Below are positions 1-9,119 of a DNA stretch of 64,000 nt, in pieces. The stretch comes from an uncultured Spirochaetia bacterium (GTDB lineage Bacteria; Spirochaetota; Spirochaetia; SZUA-6; Bin103), in the NCBI GenBank assembly GCA_958296075.1, contig CATQHW010000002.1:310001-374000 (forward strand). The letters run 5' to 3'. A program made the position numbers and the translations under genes. The notes below the pieces were generated by a model. That model had not been told where the DNA came from, ran no database searches, and saw only the letters and a program-made list of their open reading frames with translations. Position 1 is the stretch's first letter. Each line of letters begins with the position of its first letter.

Positions 1-645
1 CTCAACCGGTTGGCCGGCAACGAGCGGGCTATCGTCGACGCGGCGCCCGGCACCACCCGCGACGTGATCCGGGAGGACCTGGCGATCGCCGGCATGCGCG
101 TGCGGCTGTGCGACACGGCCGGTATCCGCTCCGGGACCAGCGGCATCGAGCGGGCCGGCATCGCCCGCACGCGTGAGGCGGCGGCGCAGGCGGACGTGGC
201 GATCCTGGTCGGCGACGCCCGGACCGGCTTTGCGGCGCGCGTGCGCGCAGAGGTGGAGAAGGTGATCGCCCCGGACCGGCTGTTGCCGGTGCTCAACAAG
301 GCCGACCTGCTCGACGGGGCGCCGGCCGCGCCGCCCGGCGGCGCGCTGCTGATCTCGGCGCGTACCGGCGCCGGCATCGCCGAGCTGTCCGCCGCCCTGC
401 GCGCCAGGGCGGCGGGGGTCGATTATACCGAGCGCGGCGCCGCGGTCGCCGGCGCCCGCCATCGCCGGGCGTTTCGCGACGCGCTGGCCGAGGTCGACGC
501 GGCCGGCGGCATGCTCACCGCCGGCGCCGAGATAGTCGCCGTGCACCTGCGCAAGGCGACCGCCTGCCTGGACGAGATACTCGGCGCGGTGACCACCGAT
601 GACCTCCTGAACCGCATCTTCGAGCGGTTCTGCATCGGCAAGTAA
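1..645 (+). CDS. mnmE: tRNA modification GTPase MnmE (3' part, cut by window edge)
   Basis: This is the C-terminal part of MnmE (TrmE), the GTPase that works with MnmG to put the carboxymethylaminomethyl (or aminomethyl) group on C5 of wobble uridine in tRNAs. The frame is open from base 1, so the start and the P-loop lie outside the window. Visible are the G2/G3 region of the G domain (PGTTRDVI, then DTAGIR), the NKAD guanine-specificity motif, and the C-terminal helical domain ending in FERFCIGK, where the invariant cysteine and the C-x-G-K tail are diagnostic. The next gene is mnmG, 7 bases downstream, the usual pairing of the two partners. Confidence 0.95.
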   Translation, partial: LNRLAGNERAIVDAAPGTTRDVIREDLAIAGMRVRLCDTAGIRSGTSGIERAGIARTREAAAQADVAILVGDARTGFAARVRAEVEKVIAPDRLLPVLNKADLLDGAPAAPPGGALLISARTGAGIAELSAALRARAAGVDYTERGAAVAGARHRRAFRDALAEVDAAGGMLTAGAEIVAVHLRKATACLDEILGAVTTDDLLNRIFERFCIGK

Positions 646-652
646 GCGGCCG

Positions 653-2573
653 GTGAGCGGCACGGAGGCGGGCGGCGCCGCGGCGATCGATGCGACCGAC
701 GTGGTCGTGCTCGGCGGCGGCCACGCCGGCATCGAGGCGGCCAGCGCCGCGGCGCGCATGGGCTGCTCGGTGGCGCTGGTCACCATGGACCGCGCGGCGA
801 TCGGCCGCATGTCGTGCAACCCCGCGATCGGCGGGACCGCCAAGGCGCACCTGGTGCACGAGATCGACGCGCTGGGCGGCGTGATGGGCGAGCTGGCCGA
901 CCGCACCGGCATCCAGTTCCGCATCCTCAACCGCTCCAAGGGGCCGGCCGTCTGGTCGACGCGCTGCCAGTCGGACCGCGACTCGTATGCGCGCTGCGCG
1001 CGGGAGCACGTCGAGTCGCTCGCCGGCATCCGCATCGTCGCCGGCACGATCGTCGCGGCCGACCGCGGCGGCGCCGGCGGTGGCGTGTCCGCCGTGACGC
1101 TGGACGACGGCCGGCGCATTCCCTGCCGGGCGCTGGTGATCGCCTCCGGCACCTTCCTCGACGCGGTCATGTATACCGGCCTGGAGCCGACCGCAGGCGG
1201 CCGCGCCGGCGAGCCGGCGGCGGTCGGCCTGGGCGGGTGGCTGGCGCGCGCCGGCCTGGCGACCCACCGGCTCAAGACCGGCACGCCGCCGCGTCTCTAT
1301 CGCGACTCGATCGACCTGTCGGTGTGCGAGGAGCAGGCGGGAGACGCCGATCCGCAGCCGTTCTCCGGGCGCACGTGCCGCGCCGCCTTTCCCGTCATGC
1401 CGCAGGTGAGCTGTTACGTCACCCACACCACCGCCGCCACCCACGCGGCGTTGCGCACCGGCTTCGGCCGGTCGCCGATCTTCACCGGCGCGATCGCTGG
1501 CCGCGGCCCGCGCTACTGCCCGTCGATCGAGGACAAACTGGTGCGCTTCGCGGACCGGGACCGGCATCAGCTCTTCATCGAGCCCGACGGACTGCGCAGC
1601 GACCTGATCTACCTGAACGGATTCTCGACGTCGCTGCCGCGCGAGGTGCAGGCGGCGGCGCTGGCCACCATTCCGGGGCTGGAACGGGCGCGCATGGCGC
1701 GGCCCGGCTACGCCGTCGAGTACGAAAGCGTGCCGGCGTACCAGTTGGGACCGACGCTGCAGACGCGCGCCGTTCCCGGGCTGTTCCTGGCCGGACAGGT
1801 GTGCGGCACCTCCGGGTACGAGGAGGCGGCGGCGCTGGGGCTGATGGCCGGCATCAACGCGGCGTGCCGGGTGCAGGGCCGGCCGCCGTTCACGCTCGGC
1901 CGCAGCGAGGCGTACATCGGCGTGATGATCGACGATCTGACCACCCGCGAGTGGCGCGAGCCGTACCGCATGTTCACGTCGCGCGCCGAGCACCGGCTGG
2001 TGTTGCGCCAGGACAACGCCGAGCGCCGCCTCGCGCACTACGGCCACCGGCTCGGGCTGGTCGGCGACGCCCACTACCGGCGCGTGGCCGCCCCGCGCGG
2101 CGGCGGTAGAGGGCGCTCTGCGCGCCCTCGAAACCGTCCGCGCCGCCCCGCACGCGGTGGGGGCGCTGCTGTGCGCCGCCGGCACCGCGCCGATCGGCTC
2201 GCCGGCGCCGCTCGCCGGCCTGGCCCGCCGCCCGCAGGTGCCGTTCCGCGACCTGCTGGCGGCCGGCCGGCGCGGCCGGCATACCCGCGCTCCGCGCGCT
2301 CCTCACCGACGCCCCGCTCCGCGCCCAGGTGGCTGGCGAGGTGCGCTACGCCGGCTACATCCGGCGCGAGCGGCAGCTCATCGAGCGGCAGGCCCGGCAG
2401 GAGGCGGTGCGGATTCCCGAGTCGTTCGACTACGCAGCGGTGCGGGCGCTGTCGGCGGAGGCGGCCGAGACGCCTCGCGCGCATCCGCCCGTCGAGCATC
2501 GGCCAGGCGTCGCGGGTGGCCGGCGTCACCCCCGGCCGATCTCAACGTGCTGCGGGTCGCGCTCCACCGCTGA
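653..2573 (+). CDS. mnmG: tRNA uridine-5-carboxymethylaminomethyl synthase subunit MnmG (frame broken at least four times)
   Basis: MnmG (GidA) is the FAD-dependent partner of MnmE. A GTG start gives VVLGGGHAGIEAA, the GxGxxG dinucleotide-binding motif, followed by the family signatures CNPAIGGTAKAHLVHEIDAL and the Cys-containing SCYVTHTT region. The frame then breaks near 2095, 2280, 2470 and 2535. The C-terminal segments (APLAGLARRPQVPF, then VRYAGYIRRERQLIERQ, then IRPSSIGQASRVAGVT, then PADLNVLRVALHR) are all present, in order, in changing frames. Stitched together they give about 640 residues, the normal family length, ending at the TGA at 2571-2573. Because the domains are complete I read the breaks as sequence error in an essential-type gene, not as decay. 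Confidence 0.9.
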
Positions 2574-2583
2574 CGCGCCGATC

Positions 2584-3223
2584 GTGTCCCGCCACGAGCT
2601 GCTCGACCGCCGCGATCTGACGCCGAGCGCCTACGTGCTGCGCATCGAGCGCGGGGCGCTGCGGTTCACGCCGGGACAGTACGTCACCGTGGGCGCGGCC
2701 GGCGACGTCGAGACACGGGGAGTACTCGGTCTACTCCGGCGTCCAGGACCCCTGCCTGGAAGTGCTTGTCAAGGAGGTGTCGGACGGCTCGGTCTCCCGC
2801 CGGCTGCGGCGCCTGCCGGCCGGCAGCCCGCTGGACGTGGAGGGGCCGTTCGGCTTCTTCACCGTCGCCGCCGAACATGCGCGCGGGCCGTTGCTGTTCG
2901 TGGCGTCGGGGACCGGCATCGCGCCGTTCCATGCCATGGTGCGCAGCGATCCCGGGCTCGACTACCTGCTGCTGCACGGCGTGCGCACGCTCGACGACCG
3001 CTACGAATCGGCGGCGTATCCGCCCGACCGGTACGTCCCGTGCGTAAGCCGCGGGACCGGCGGATTCCAGGGCCGCGTGACCGACTACCTGCGCCGACAT
3101 CCGGTAGCCGCGTCCACACCGTGCTTCCTGTGCGGTAACAGCGCGATGATCTTCGCCGCCTTCGATCTCCTCAAGGGGCAGGGCGTGCCGAGCGAAAACC
3201 TGTTCGCAGAGGTCTATTTCTAA
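2584..3223 (+). CDS. Ferredoxin-NADP reductase-like FAD/NAD oxidoreductase (one frameshift)
   Basis: A short (about 213 residue) flavoprotein of the ferredoxin-NADP reductase family. The N-terminal FAD domain shows FTPGQYVTVG. The RxYS flavin-binding motif (REYS, then VYSGVQDP) appears only if one G is removed from the run of four G at 2717-2720, so the break is probably a homopolymer error. The C-terminal NAD(P) domain shows FVASGTGIAPFHAM, then CFLCGNSAMIF and a C-terminal aromatic residue (AEVYF), typical of bacterial FNRs. The GTG at 2584 is the best start I can see. It sits between mnmG and miaB on the same strand. The electron partner cannot be told from sequence. Confidence 0.75.
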
Positions 3224-3290
3224 GCTCGTCTCCGCTGGTCTCCGCATGGTGGTTGTCGATAGCGGCAGCAGATATTATGCTCGGCATCGC

Positions 3291-4624
3291 ATGACGTACC
3301 ATCTGGTGTCGTTTGGCTGCCAGATGAACCTGTCCGACACCGAAACGGATCGCCGCGGTGCTGGACTCCGCGGGGTTCGAGAGGACGGAGCGAGAGGAAG
3401 ATGCGGAGCTGATCGGCGCGGTCGCCTGCTCGGTGCGCCAGCGGGCGATCGACCGGGTCGACGCCCGCATCGAGCGCTGGAACGCCTGGAAGGCGCAGCG
3501 ACCGCTACTCACCTTCGTCTCCGGGTGCGTGCTGCCGCACGACGAGCAGCGGCTGGCCGGAAAGTTCGACTTCCTGGTGCGCACGCCGACGTGCCGTCAC
3601 TGCCCGACCTGATCCGCCAGGACGGGGTGATGACGGCCGCCTCGGACGGCGGGTTTCTCGGCACCGACGGACGCCTTCTGGAAGATCGCCCCGCGCTACT
3701 CCTCGCCATACGCGCGTTCGTGCCGATCCAGAACGGCTGCGACAAGTTCTGCACCTTCTGCGCCGTGCCCTACACTCGCGGGCGGGAGGTGTCGCGGCCG
3801 TCGTCCGGCATCGTGGACGAGGTGGGCCGTCTGGTCGCCCGCGGCTACCGTTCGATCACGCTGCTTGGCCAGAACGTCAACTCCTACGGAACCGACGCGT
3901 CGGGCGAATGCGGCTTCGCCGAGTTGCTCGACCGGGTAGCCGGCGTCTGCGAGAAGGCCAGCCGCACGATCTGGGTCTACTTCACTTCCCCGCATCCGCA
4001 GGACATGTCCGACCAGGTGCTGCGGACGATGGCCGCTCATCCGTCGCTGGCCAAGCAGGTCCATCTGCCGCTGCAGTCCGGGACGACAAGGTGCTGATCC
4101 GCATGAACCGCAACTACCGGCTCGACCGCTACCGCCGCATCGTCGAGCAGATACGGCGAATCCTGCCGCAGGCCACGCTGTCCACCGACGTCATCGTCGG
4201 CTTCACGGGTGAGACCGACGAGCAGTTCGAGCAGACCCGCCGGGCCATGCGCGAGTTCCGGTTCAACATGGCCTACCTGGCCGCCTACTCGCCGCGTCCG
4301 GGAGCCGCCAGCTCGCGCTGGGCGGACGACGTGCCGGCCGCGGTGAAGAAGGAGCGGGTGCAGATCCTGTCGGAGGAGCTGCAGCGTTCGGCCGGCGCGT
4401 ACAACGCCGCCCTGGTCGGCACCACGCAGTCGGTGCTGGTGGAAGGGCCGGCCCGCCGCGCCGGCCATCTGACCGGACGGACCGAGGGCCGGGTGATCGT
4501 ACGATTCCCGGAGCGGGCCGATCTGACGCCGGGCCGCATCGTGCCGGTGCACGTCACGGGCGCCGCGCCGCTCTCCGTCGAAGGGGAGCCGGCCGGGGCT
4601 CCCGCCATGGAGATGGCGTCGTGA
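3291..4624 (+). CDS. miaB: tRNA-2-methylthio-N6-dimethylallyladenosine synthase MiaB (three frame breaks)
   Basis: A radical-SAM methylthiotransferase that adds the 2-methylthio group to i6A37 of tRNA. The start MTYHLVSFGCQMNLSDTE is canonical. The three cysteines of the N-terminal UPF0004 cluster are seen in GCQMN, ACSVR and SGCV, and the radical-SAM CxxxCxxC motif in CDKFCTFC, followed by TLLGQNVNSYG and HLPLQSG. Frame breaks lie near 3350, 3590 and 4080; the last is explained by one missing G before GACGACAAGGTG. The stitched protein is about 445 residues, with a C-terminal TRAM-like part (GRTEGRVIVRF). Its substrate prenyl group would come from the isoprenoid pathway encoded directly downstream. 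The stop overlaps the GTG of the next gene. Confidence 0.9.
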
Positions 4625-5906
4625 GCGCGGGCGCCAGGACCGTCGTCGGCATCGGCGACATCGCTCTGTACCTGCCGTCGCTGGAGATCGACATGAGCGC
4701 GCTGATCCGCCGCCGGATCAAGGAGAATCCGCTGCTCCGCACCGCGCTCAAGCGCGCCTTCGAATACACGCAGCAGAAAAAGGTGCGTTTTCCGTCGTGG
4801 TGGGAGGACTGCGCGACGATGGCCGCGCAGGCCGCCCTGCGGCTGCTGACGCGGGGGACGCTGTCGCTGCCGACCTGCGCTATCTGGCGGTCGGCACGGA
4901 GGACGACCGTCGACCACAGCAAGCCGGTCTCCGCCTATGTCGAGGGGATGCTGCAGGATGCCGGCTGCCGGTGCCGGAGGGCATCTCACTTTCCAGGTCC
5001 ACGAACGCCTGCGCGGGCGGCATGATTTCACTGCTGGCCGTGCTGGCGTTGTTGGCCGTCACCAATCGCCCCGCCGAGAGCGGCGTGGTGGTCTGCTCGG
5101 ACATCGCCCGCTACGACGCGGCATCGACCGCGGAGATCACCCAGGGCGCGGGCGCGGTTGCCATGAGCGCCTGTGTCGACCCGCAGCTTCTGGAGATCGA
5201 CGTGGCGACCGCCGGCTACTCGTCGAGCGACGTCGACGACTTCTTCCGGCCGCTCGGCTCCGAAACCGCCCGCGTGAAGGGGGGCTACTCGCTGCACTGC
5301 TACAAGTATGCGGTCAGCCAGGCGCTGCTCGACCATTGCCGGCGCGCCGGCCGGGAACCGGGCGAAGTGCTGGCCGGCACCGATGCGTTCGCCCTGCACA
5401 GCCCGTTCGTGACGCTGCCGGTGGAGGCGATCACCGAGTTGATCGGCCGCCACCTGGGGCTCGACGATGCCGCCAGCCGGGCGTTCCTGGCCGAGCGCGA
5501 TCTGGGAGCGGCCGTCGAACCGGTAGCGCTGATCGGCAACATCTACTCCGGGGCGCTGTTCCTGGGGCTCGCCTCGGTGCTCGTCCGGCGCTACCGGCGG
5601 CTGGGCGACGACATCGTCGGCCGGCAGGTGCTGCTGCTCTCCTACGGCTCCGGCAATACCGCGCTGGTGGTCGCCGGCCGGGTAGCGGCCGGCGCTCCGG
5701 AGGTGATCCGGTCGTGGACGCTGGACGAGGTGCTCGACCACTCGGTGCCGGCGACGTTCGGCCAGTACGACCGGTGGATCGGCAGCCGCGACGGGACGCT
5801 GGCCCCGGACGACGGAGCGGTGCCGGCCAACCGGTTCTATCTGCGCGGCATCCGCGAGGACGGCTACCGCCTGTACGACTATCAGAGAGAGCCGCGCTCG
5901 CCGTAG
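4621..5906 (+). CDS. mvaS: Hydroxymethylglutaryl-CoA synthase (three frame breaks near the 5' third)
   Basis: HMG-CoA synthase condenses acetyl-CoA with acetoacetyl-CoA, the first committed step of the mevalonate pathway. It starts with GTG overlapping the miaB stop. The thiolase-fold signatures are present: VGIGDIALYLPS at the N-terminus, the catalytic Glu in VGTED, the catalytic Cys in NACAGGM and the His in ALHSPFVTLP. Frames change near 4873, 4903 and 4970; from about 4985 to the stop the frame is clean. Total length is about 428 residues. Together with the downstream reductase, decarboxylase and two kinases it forms a complete acetoacetyl-CoA to isopentenyl-diphosphate route. Confidence 0.88.
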
Positions 5907-5918
5907 CGCGCCGGCGTC

Positions 5919-7190
5919 ATGACCCTCCCCGAACGCTTTCGCTACGCGGCGGTCGCGGAGCGGCGCGACCTGCTGCGGGCGGCGGCCGCCGCCGGCGGCC
6001 ATCCGCTCGGCGATGCCGAGTGGGCGGCTACCGGCCAACCGGCCGAGGCGCTGGAACTGGCCGACCTGATGGTGGAATCGGCGGTCGGCGCGCTGGCCGT
6101 GCCGGTGGGGATCGCCGCCGGCTTTCTGATCGACGGGCGGGAGATTGCCGTGCCGATGGCGACCGAGGAGCCGTCGGTGATCGCCGCCGCCACGCACGCC
6201 GCGCGGCTGGTACGCGGCGGCGGCGGGTTCACGACCGGCGGCGGGCTGCCGCTGGCGACCGTGCAGATCTTCGTCGACGGCGCCGCCGGCGCCGCCTCGC
6301 GAGTGACGGCCGCAGAGCCGCGCATTCGCGAATGGGTCGACGCGGCGGTGCCGGCCCTGGTGGCGCGCGGCGGCGGCTACCGAGGCCTGCGCGTGCGGGC
6401 GCTGCCGGCTGGCGGCATGCTCAAGGTCGAGGTCGACCTGGACTGCCGCGACGCGATGGGCGCCAACAAGGTCAACACCGCCGGCGAGGCGCTTCGGCCG
6501 CTGCTGGAACGGATCGGCGGCGGCGAAGTCCTGATGTCGATCGTCACCAACGCGTCGCGGCACCACCTCTGCACGGCCCGCTTCTCCTGCCCGGAAGGCC
6601 GGCTGGCGCGTGCCGGCCGCGGCGGGGCGGAGATGGCCGAACGGGTCGTGCGGGCGAACGCGGTGGCGGCCGAGGACCCCGACCGCGCGATCACCCACAA
6701 CAAGGGGATCATGAACGGTATCGCCGCGGTGGCGCTGGCGACCGGCAACGACACGCGCGCAGTCGAGGCGGCGGCCCACCTGCACGCCGGCCGGTCGGGG
6801 AGCTACGGGCCGCTGTCGACCTACCGGCGTGAGGACGGGCGGCTGGCCGGCGAGCTGGCGGTGCCGATTCCGCTCGGCTCGGCCGGCGGTGCGGTGAGCG
6901 TCCATCCCGGCGCCCGCTTCGGCCTGCAGGTGCTGGGCAACCCCGGGGCGCGGGCGCTCGCCCGCATCGCCTGCGCGGTGGGGCTTGCCCAGAACTTGGC
7001 GGCGCTCACGGCGCTGGTGGGCGAAGGCATCCAACGCGGCCACCTGCGCCTGCACGCGCGCCGGCTGGCGTTCCAGGCCGGCGCCCGCGGCGCGGAGGTC
7101 GAGCGGGTCGCCGCGCGCATCGCCGCCGGCCGGGTCGACGAAGCTGCCGCCGCGGCGGCGCTGGCCGATCTGCGACGACCCGGACGGTGA
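5919..7190 (+). CDS. mvaA: Hydroxymethylglutaryl-CoA reductase, class II
   Basis: Reduces HMG-CoA to mevalonate in four electron steps. The 423-residue length without a membrane anchor, and the motifs, place it in the bacterial class II: PMATEEPSVIAA with the catalytic Glu, DCRDAMGANKVNT with the catalytic Asp region, THNKGIMNG with the catalytic Lys, and a late His in GHLRLHARR. It follows the synthase by 12 bases. Its TGA overlaps the GTG of mvaD in a GTGA arrangement, so translation is probably coupled. The cofactor (NADH or NADPH) cannot be assigned from what I see. Confidence 0.95.
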   Translation: MTLPERFRYAAVAERRDLLRAAAAAGGHPLGDAEWAATGQPAEALELADLMVESAVGALAVPVGIAAGFLIDGREIAVPMATEEPSVIAAATHAARLVRGGGGFTTGGGLPLATVQIFVDGAAGAASRVTAAEPRIREWVDAAVPALVARGGGYRGLRVRALPAGGMLKVEVDLDCRDAMGANKVNTAGEALRPLLERIGGGEVLMSIVTNASRHHLCTARFSCPEGRLARAGRGGAEMAERVVRANAVAAEDPDRAITHNKGIMNGIAAVALATGNDTRAVEAAAHLHAGRSGSYGPLSTYRREDGRLAGELAVPIPLGSAGGAVSVHPGARFGLQVLGNPGARALARIACAVGLAQNLAALTALVGEGIQRGHLRLHARRLAFQAGARGAEVERVAARIAAGRVDEAAAAAALADLRRPGR

Positions 7191-8131
7191 GCGTCGCCGC
7201 AGCGCACCCGAACCTGGCGCTGGTCAAGTACTGGGGCAAGGCGGACGCGGCGCGCAACCTTCCGGCCACGCCGAGCCTGGGCGTTTCGCTCGACGCGCTG
7301 AGCAGCCGCGTCGAGGTATGGCTCGACACCGGCGATTCGGTGGAGATCGACGGTCGGTCCGTCGACCCGGCGCGGTACCGGCCGTTCCTGGCGGCGGTGC
7401 GCCGGCGGTGCGGGACGCAGAGCGGCTTTCGCATCCGCGCGCGCAACGACTTTCCGAGCGCGGCCGGCTTGGCCAGCTCCTCGTCCGGGTTCGCGGCGCT
7501 CGCTTCGGCGTGCACGGCGGCGTGCGGGGCGCGCCTTGGCGATGCCGAGCTTTCGGCCCTGGCGCGCCTGGGGTCGGCGTCGGCGGCGCGCGCCGTGTTC
7601 GGCGGCTTCGCGGTGCTGCCGGCAGGGGCCGAGCACGCGCAACCGCTGGCGCCGGCAGCGGCGTGGCCGGAGCTGCGGGTGGTCATAGCCGTGGTCACCG
7701 CCGCGGCCAAGCCGATCGGCTCGCGCGAGGCTATGGAGCGCGTGCGGCGGACGTCGCCCGCGTACGACGGATGGGTGCGCGACAGCCCGCGGCTCTACGA
7801 AGAGGCGGTCGCCGCGGTGCGCGACCGCGACCTGACGCGGCTCGGCGGCGCGATGAGGAAGAGCTATCACCGCATGTTCGCGACCATGCTGGCGGCCGAT
7901 CCGCCGATCCGCTACTGGCTGCCGGAGACGCTGGCGCTGCTGGCGGCGGTGGAGGAGTTGCGCGCGCAGGGCGTGGCCGCGTGGGAGACGATGGACGCGG
8001 GGCCGCAAGTCAAGGTGGTGTGCGCCGACGGCGACACCGGGCGGGTGGCCGCGGCGCTGGCTGCGGCCTGCCCGGGCGCGCGCGCGCCGGTCATTTCGGC
8101 GGTGGGGGCGGGCGTGCGCCGTGCCGGTTGA
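7187..8131 (+). CDS. mvaD: Diphosphomevalonate decarboxylase
   Basis: GHMP-superfamily enzyme that converts mevalonate-5-diphosphate to isopentenyl diphosphate with ATP. Diagnostic motifs are NLALVKYWGK and TPSLGVSLD at the N-terminus, the glycine/serine-rich phosphate loop in SAAGLASSSSGFAAL, and METMDAGPQVKV-type sequence (seen here as WETMDAGPQVKV) near the end. It has 314 residues. The GTG start overlaps the stop of the reductase by four bases. No isopentenyl-diphosphate isomerase gene lies in this cluster. Confidence 0.93.
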   Translation: MSVAAAHPNLALVKYWGKADAARNLPATPSLGVSLDALSSRVEVWLDTGDSVEIDGRSVDPARYRPFLAAVRRRCGTQSGFRIRARNDFPSAAGLASSSSGFAALASACTAACGARLGDAELSALARLGSASAARAVFGGFAVLPAGAEHAQPLAPAAAWPELRVVIAVVTAAAKPIGSREAMERVRRTSPAYDGWVRDSPRLYEEAVAAVRDRDLTRLGGAMRKSYHRMFATMLAADPPIRYWLPETLALLAAVEELRAQGVAAWETMDAGPQVKVVCADGDTGRVAAALAAACPGARAPVISAVGAGVRRAG

Positions 8132-9119
8132 GCCGCTCGAGTGCAGCGCTCCCGGCAGCGTGCTGCTGCTGGGCGAGTACGCGGTGCTGTGGCCGGGCGG
8201 CCTGGGGGTGGCGGCCGCGGTCGAGCCGCGCGTGCGGGTGCGCGTGCGAGCCGCTCGCGCCCTGCGCATCGAGGGAACCGACGGCATCGACCGCTTCGCG
8301 TGGCCGTCGCGCGCAGGCGGATCGGGCGCGCCGGGCGGACTGCTGGAGGCGGTGGTCGGCGCGTGCGCCCGCGCGCTCGGCAGGGCCCCCGATCCCGCGC
8401 TGGTGACGGTCGACTCCGGCGCGTTGACCGGCGGCGGACGCAAGCTGGGTCTGGGGTCCAGCGCCGCGGTGGCGGTGGCGGTGACCCATGCGCTGCTCGG
8501 CGGGCCGTGCGGCGCGGCGTCGCTCGACACCGTGTTCCTGGCGGCGCTGCGCGCGCACCGCGCGGCGCAGGGCGGACGCGGCAGCGGCTACGACGTGGCA
8601 GCGTCGACCTACGGCGGAGCCGGCCTGTTTCATGGCGGCGGCGAGCCGCGGTTCGAGCGCGGGCCGGGCGCGCCGGCGCCGCCGGCGGAGCTGTTCATGA
8701 TCCTGGGCGATCGGCCGCTGGCGACAGCGCCGGCGGTGGCGCGCTATCTGGAATGGGCGCGGGCGCGGCCGGCCGAATGCGCGCGCCATCGCCGGCTCTC
8801 CGACGCGATCGTCCGCCGCGCGATGCGTACCGGCCGCTGGGCCGAGGCGTTCCGTGCGGGCCGGCGGGCGACGCGGTGGCTGGGAGAGGCGATCGGCGTG
8901 CCGGTGGAGCCGGCTGACCTGCGCGATCGGCTGGAACAGGCGGCCGCGGCCGGCCACGCCGGCAAACCGGCCGGCGCCGGCGGCGAGCTGGCGGTCTGCG
9001 TGCCAGTGACGGGCGTGCCAGTGACGGGCGTCCCGGCCCTGGCCGCTCCGTGGGCGCATCGGCTCTCCGTCAGCGCCGCCGGGGTGACCGGCGCCGTGAC
9101 CGGCGAGATCGCGCCGTGA
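8121..9119 (+). CDS. Phosphomevalonate kinase
   Basis: GHMP kinase that phosphorylates mevalonate-5-phosphate. It starts with GTG, 11 bases inside the end of mvaD, and reads PLECSAPGSVLLLGEYAVL, the kinase N-terminal motif; the ATP-binding loop is KLGLGSSAAVAVAVTHALL; RGSGYDVAASTYGG matches phosphomevalonate kinases rather than mevalonate kinases. It has 332 residues. A perfect 15-bp tandem duplication at 9000-9029 (unit gtgccagtgacgggc) adds a VPVTG repeat close to the C-terminus. The stop overlaps the next GTG, so four pathway enzymes are chained by overlaps. Confidence 0.88.
   Translation: MPVEPLECSAPGSVLLLGEYAVLWPGGLGVAAAVEPRVRVRVRAARALRIEGTDGIDRFAWPSRAGGSGAPGGLLEAVVGACARALGRAPDPALVTVDSGALTGGGRKLGLGSSAAVAVAVTHALLGGPCGAASLDTVFLAALRAHRAAQGGRGSGYDVAASTYGGAGLFHGGGEPRFERGPGAPAPPAELFMILGDRPLATAPAVARYLEWARARPAECARHRRLSDAIVRRAMRTGRWAEAFRAGRRATRWLGEAIGVPVEPADLRDRLEQAAAAGHAGKPAGAGGELAVCVPVTGVPVTGVPALAAPWAHRLSVSAAGVTGAVTGEIAP
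9000..9029 (+). repeat. 15-bp perfect tandem duplication inside the phosphomevalonate kinase gene
   Basis: Two abutting copies of gtgccagtgacgggc. The unit length is a multiple of three, so the frame is kept and the protein gains VPVTG. It lies near the C-terminus, away from the motifs of the kinase core. Confidence 0.9.

Noticed and set aside
515..7055. Very long open frames on the minus strand opposite mnmG and the mevalonate genes (for example 515-2185 and 5028-7055)
   Set aside because: They have no recognisable motifs and are rich in Arg, Ala, Gly and Pro. In GC-rich DNA stop codons are rare in antisense frames; the + strand frames carry clear catalytic motifs.
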